NCBI GenBank assembly: GCA_024235395.1 | Contig: JACKMK010000001.1 | Location: forward strand, 992,001-1,056,000 | Direction: 5' to 3' | Source: Chromatiaceae bacterium | Lineage (GTDB): Bacteria; Pseudomonadota; Gammaproteobacteria; Chromatiales; Chromatiaceae | DNA: 64,000 nucleotides | In this document: positions 61,260 through 64,000 of the stretch, one piece after another | How the letters are laid out: each line of letters opens with the position of its first letter | How positions within the stretch are numbered: position 1 is the stretch's first letter | The notes under the pieces: generated by a model | Seen by the model: the letters and a program-made list of their open reading frames with translations, nothing else | The model's database searches: none | Told to the model about the DNA's origin: nothing | Position numbers and translations under genes: made by a program

Positions 61260-62606
61260 ATGGATCTGCAGGCGATCGAGACCAAGCTCACCGCGGCGCG
61301 TGCCAAGCTGATTCTCGACAAACCCTTTCTCGGCGCCCTGGTGTTGCGCCTGCCGCTGGCCGCGGCCGATCCGAACTGGTGCCCGACCACCGCGACCGAC
61401 GCACGCAAGTTTTATTTCAACGCCGATTACATCGCCTCGCTGTCGATGTCCCAGACCCAGTTCATGCTGGCCCACGAGGCCCTGCACTGCGCGCTGTCAC
61501 ATTTCGCGCGCCGCCAGCATCGTGTGCAACACCGCTGGGATCTCGCATGTGACTACGCGATCAACCCGCTGCTGCTGGAGGACGGACTCACGCCGCCCCC
61601 GAACTGCAACGTGATGCCACAGTACCTGGGCATGACCGCCGAAGAGATCTATCCGCTGATCGACGAGAACGATCAAACGGAGACCCTCGATCAGCACCTG
61701 TTCGACCAGGACAACCAGTCCGGCGGCGGGCAGCAGGGGCAGGCACCGGACAAGCCGGACAACGCCCAACAGGCGCCCGGCCGGGGGGGCGACAACAGCG
61801 AGCGCGAGGACGACCGCGACCATGGCGGAGACACCCCGCTCGACGAGCCTTCCGAGCAGCAGGACGGTGATGGCGCCAAGCCGCTCGAGGCCGACGCGTC
61901 GCGCACCGAGCAGCCACCGCGCGACGATGATCGCGACGGCCGTGGCGAACCTACCCCTCCGCCACTGAGCGCCGAGGAACGCCAGACGCTCGAGGTACAG
62001 TGGCAGCAAAGGCTCGCCGGGGCGGCCCAGCAGGCGATGCAGGCCGGCAAGATGGGCGGCAGCATGGCGCGCCTGGTCGATCACCTGCTGCAGCCGCAAC
62101 TGCCCTGGCGCATGCTGTTGGCGCGCTACATGACGGCGATGGCGCGCGACGACTTCACCTACATGCGGCCGTCGCGTCGCGAGGGCGAGGCGATCCTGCC
62201 GTCACTGAAGAGTTCACAGGTGGAGATCGTCGTCGCGGTCGACACCAGCGGTTCGATCCGTGCGGGCGAGATGGACGAGTTCCTGTCCGAGGTGTCGGCC
62301 CTGAAAGGTCAGATGCGCGCCCGGGTAACCCTGTTGGCCTGCGACAGCGACCTGGCAGACGGCGCCCCCTGGGTATTCGAGCCGTGGGAAGACTTCCGCT
62401 GCCCGGCCGAGATCCACGGTGGCGGCGGCACCGATTTCCGTCCAGTATTCGAATGGCTGGACGAACAGGGCGGCAGACCCGAGTTGCTGGTGTACTTCAC
62501 CGACGCGCAGGGGCGATTTCCGCAGCACGAACCGAACTATCCGGTGATCTGGCTGGTCAAGGGAAAAGATCCGGTTCCCTGGGGGCAACGGATTCAACTC
62601 AACTGA
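61260..62606 (+). CDS. VWA-domain protein with putative metallopeptidase-like N-terminus (DUF2201 type)
   Basis: 448 aa from the ATG at 61260. Residues about 1-120 include FMLAHEALHCALSHFARR, an HExxH-like site (HEALH), then a long acidic Gln/Asp/Pro-rich linker (about 145-240). The C-terminal VWA-like domain has the metal-site motif VVAVDTSGSI and GGGGTDFRPVF. Known partner type of MoxR ATPases. Whether HEALH is active is unknown. Confidence 0.83.
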   Translation: MDLQAIETKLTAARAKLILDKPFLGALVLRLPLAAADPNWCPTTATDARKFYFNADYIASLSMSQTQFMLAHEALHCALSHFARRQHRVQHRWDLACDYAINPLLLEDGLTPPPNCNVMPQYLGMTAEEIYPLIDENDQTETLDQHLFDQDNQSGGGQQGQAPDKPDNAQQAPGRGGDNSEREDDRDHGGDTPLDEPSEQQDGDGAKPLEADASRTEQPPRDDDRDGRGEPTPPPLSAEERQTLEVQWQQRLAGAAQQAMQAGKMGGSMARLVDHLLQPQLPWRMLLARYMTAMARDDFTYMRPSRREGEAILPSLKSSQVEIVVAVDTSGSIRAGEMDEFLSEVSALKGQMRARVTLLACDSDLADGAPWVFEPWEDFRCPAEIHGGGGTDFRPVFEWLDEQGGRPELLVYFTDAQGRFPQHEPNYPVIWLVKGKDPVPWGQRIQLN

Positions 62607-62634
62607 CCGGCGACGACCGGTGCCGATGATCTGC

Positions 62635-64000
62635 ATGAACAAACCAGTTAACGCATCCAAGGGCGCACGCATCGCGCTCAGCCTGTTGCTGCTGGCGGCG
62701 CCGGCGCCGCCTGCCATGGCGCTCGATACCGATCTGCCGGACCTGGGCAACTCGGCGGGCAGCCTGATGTCGCCGAAACGCGAGCGCGATCTCGGCAAGG
62801 CCTTCATGCGCGGCGTGCGACGATCCGAAAAGGTGATGGACGACCCGCTGCTCGCCGACTACATCGAACACCTTGGGCAGAAGCTGGTGGCCGCGAGCGA
62901 CGTCAAGGGCACACCGTTCCACTTTTTCCTGATCGACGATCCGACGATCAACGCGTTCGCCGGTCCGGGTGGCCACATCGGGGTGTTCTCGGGACTCGTG
63001 ATGACCACCGACACCGAGAGCGAGCTGGCGGCCGTGTTGGCGCACGAGATTGCACACGTCACCCAGCAGCACCTGATGCGCGCCTGGGAATCCACGAGCC
63101 AACTGAGTATCCCGAGTGCTGCAGTACTGCTCGCCGCGATCGTACTCGGGGCGACCGTCGGCGGTGACGCGGCGGCGGCCGCGGCGGTCGGCGGCCAGGC
63201 CGCACTCATCCAGCAACAGATCAACTTCACGCGTGCGAACGAACAGGAAGCCGACCGCGTCGGTATCGACATCCTCGCACACAGCGGCTTCGAACCGCGC
63301 GCGATGCCGTCGTTCTTCGATCGGATGGGAAAGGCGAACCGGATATACGCGAGCAAGCTGCCGGAATTCCTGATGACCCACCCGGTCACGACCAGCCGCA
63401 CAGCGGACGCGCTCGGCCGCGCCGAACAGTTTGCGTATCGGCAGGCGCCCGAGGACCTCCGCTATCAGCTGGCACGCATCAATCTGGTGCAGCGTCAGAT
63501 GGACCGGCCCGAAGAGGCAGTGCGCGAACTCGGCCTGATGCTCGAGGATGGCCGATTCCGCAACGAGGCGGCGCTGCGCTACGGGATCGCGCTCGCCCAG
63601 ATACGCGCCGGACAATTCGACGATGCCGCCAAGACCCTCGACCGTCTGCTCGAACAGCATCCGGAGGTGGTCGAATTCGTCGTGTCCAGGGCGCAGATCG
63701 ACGCGCAACAAGGCGCCACGGAGCGGGCGTTGAAACGCCTCGAACGCTCGCTGACTGCGGACCCTGGCAGCCTGGCACTCAATCTGACCTACGCCGAAAC
63801 CGCGCTGGCGGCCGGCAAGCCGGCCGACGCCGAGACACGGCTGCAACGCTTCCTGGACTTCCGGGGAGAGGAACCGCGGATCTATCAGCTGCTCTCGCGG
63901 GCCGCCGGCGACCAGGACAAACGTGCCCTCGGGCACGAATATCTCGCCGAGTATTATTACCTTACGGGTGACGTGAAGGCGGCCATACTGCAACTGGAGA
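62635..64000 (+). CDS. M48-family periplasmic metalloprotease with TPRs (BepA-like), 3' end outside window
   Basis: 455 codons visible from ATG 62635 (62626 also in frame); no stop before the right edge. Signal peptide (LSLLLLAAPAPPAMA), zinc motif AHEIAHVTQQH with downstream Glu in NEQEADRVGIDIL, and tetratricopeptide repeats in the C-terminal part (EEAVRELGLMLEDGRFRNEAAL). The BepA/YfgC plan, outer-membrane protein quality control. Follows the VWA gene by 28 bp. Confidence 0.88.
   Translation, partial: MNKPVNASKGARIALSLLLLAAPAPPAMALDTDLPDLGNSAGSLMSPKRERDLGKAFMRGVRRSEKVMDDPLLADYIEHLGQKLVAASDVKGTPFHFFLIDDPTINAFAGPGGHIGVFSGLVMTTDTESELAAVLAHEIAHVTQQHLMRAWESTSQLSIPSAAVLLAAIVLGATVGGDAAAAAAVGGQAALIQQQINFTRANEQEADRVGIDILAHSGFEPRAMPSFFDRMGKANRIYASKLPEFLMTHPVTTSRTADALGRAEQFAYRQAPEDLRYQLARINLVQRQMDRPEEAVRELGLMLEDGRFRNEAALRYGIALAQIRAGQFDDAAKTLDRLLEQHPEVVEFVVSRAQIDAQQGATERALKRLERSLTADPGSLALNLTYAETALAAGKPADAETRLQRFLDFRGEEPRIYQLLSRAAGDQDKRALGHEYLAEYYYLTGDVKAAILQLE

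Overview
The window is high-GC chromosomal DNA from a gammaproteobacterial sulfur oxidizer that can also denitrify. The dsr genes stand in the order known from Allochromatium vinosum (A B E F H C M K L J O P N R S), and a cytochrome cd1 nitrite reductase locus with a full set of haem d1 genes lies next to them. I infer a Chromatiales/Sedimenticolaceae-like facultative anaerobe; I cannot name a species. I see no rRNA, tRNA, CRISPR array, transposase or phage gene. Coordinates are 1-based within the window; starts were set from ribosome binding sites, stop/start overlaps and family lengths.

1-11 kb: a chemoreceptor with a nitrate/nitrite-sensing-type domain (cut at the left edge), an FNR regulator, a methyltransferase, an oxygen-sensitive class III ribonucleotide reductase (nrdD, a separate small glycyl-radical ORF, nrdG), and, divergently, a YhcC-type radical SAM protein followed by ubiU-ubiV, with ubiT converging. 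This set fits anaerobic DNA precursor and ubiquinone synthesis. 11-17.5 kb: a small secreted protein with three CCLAxEW repeats, a lone secF, and a metal-linked set (DUF3299, FtsX-like permease, ABC ATPase, DUF2796 protein, small membrane protein) resembling Vibrio zrg loci. 17.8-19.1 kb: rhlE.

19.8-33.4 kb: denitrification. A ZnuA-like/SCO fusion is followed by the minus-strand block nirS-nirE-nirC-nirF-nirG-nirH-nirDL-nirJ-cytochrome-nirN-small secreted protein, with nirI (NosR-type) upstream and a TatD-linked-type radical SAM gene divergent from it. Most neighbours overlap by ATGA. 33.4-48.9 kb: a 2Fe-2S flavoprotein reductase, a small HTH protein and the 15-gene dsr cluster. An intrinsic terminator separates dsrP from dsrN, and stable hairpins lie after dsrA and dsrC.

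49.2-64 kb: a less familiar region with a TauD-like dioxygenase, a small protein, a helical protein, a stand-alone Cas6-like protein, a DsrC paralogue lacking both redox cysteines, a MITE-like element with 24-bp terminal inverted repeats, two more Fe(II)/2OG oxygenases, an ECF sigma factor, several conserved hypotheticals, a MoxR ATPase/VWA pair and an M48 peptidase (cut at the right edge).

Regulation visible in sequence: perfect or near-perfect FNR-type boxes precede fnr, nrdD/yhcC-ubiUV, nirS, nirI/radical SAM and dsr, which suggests one oxygen-linked circuit. A second shared palindrome, TATCCC-N4-GGGATA, occurs immediately upstream of the HTH gene and again in the dsrA upstream region, making the HTH protein a candidate local dsr regulator.
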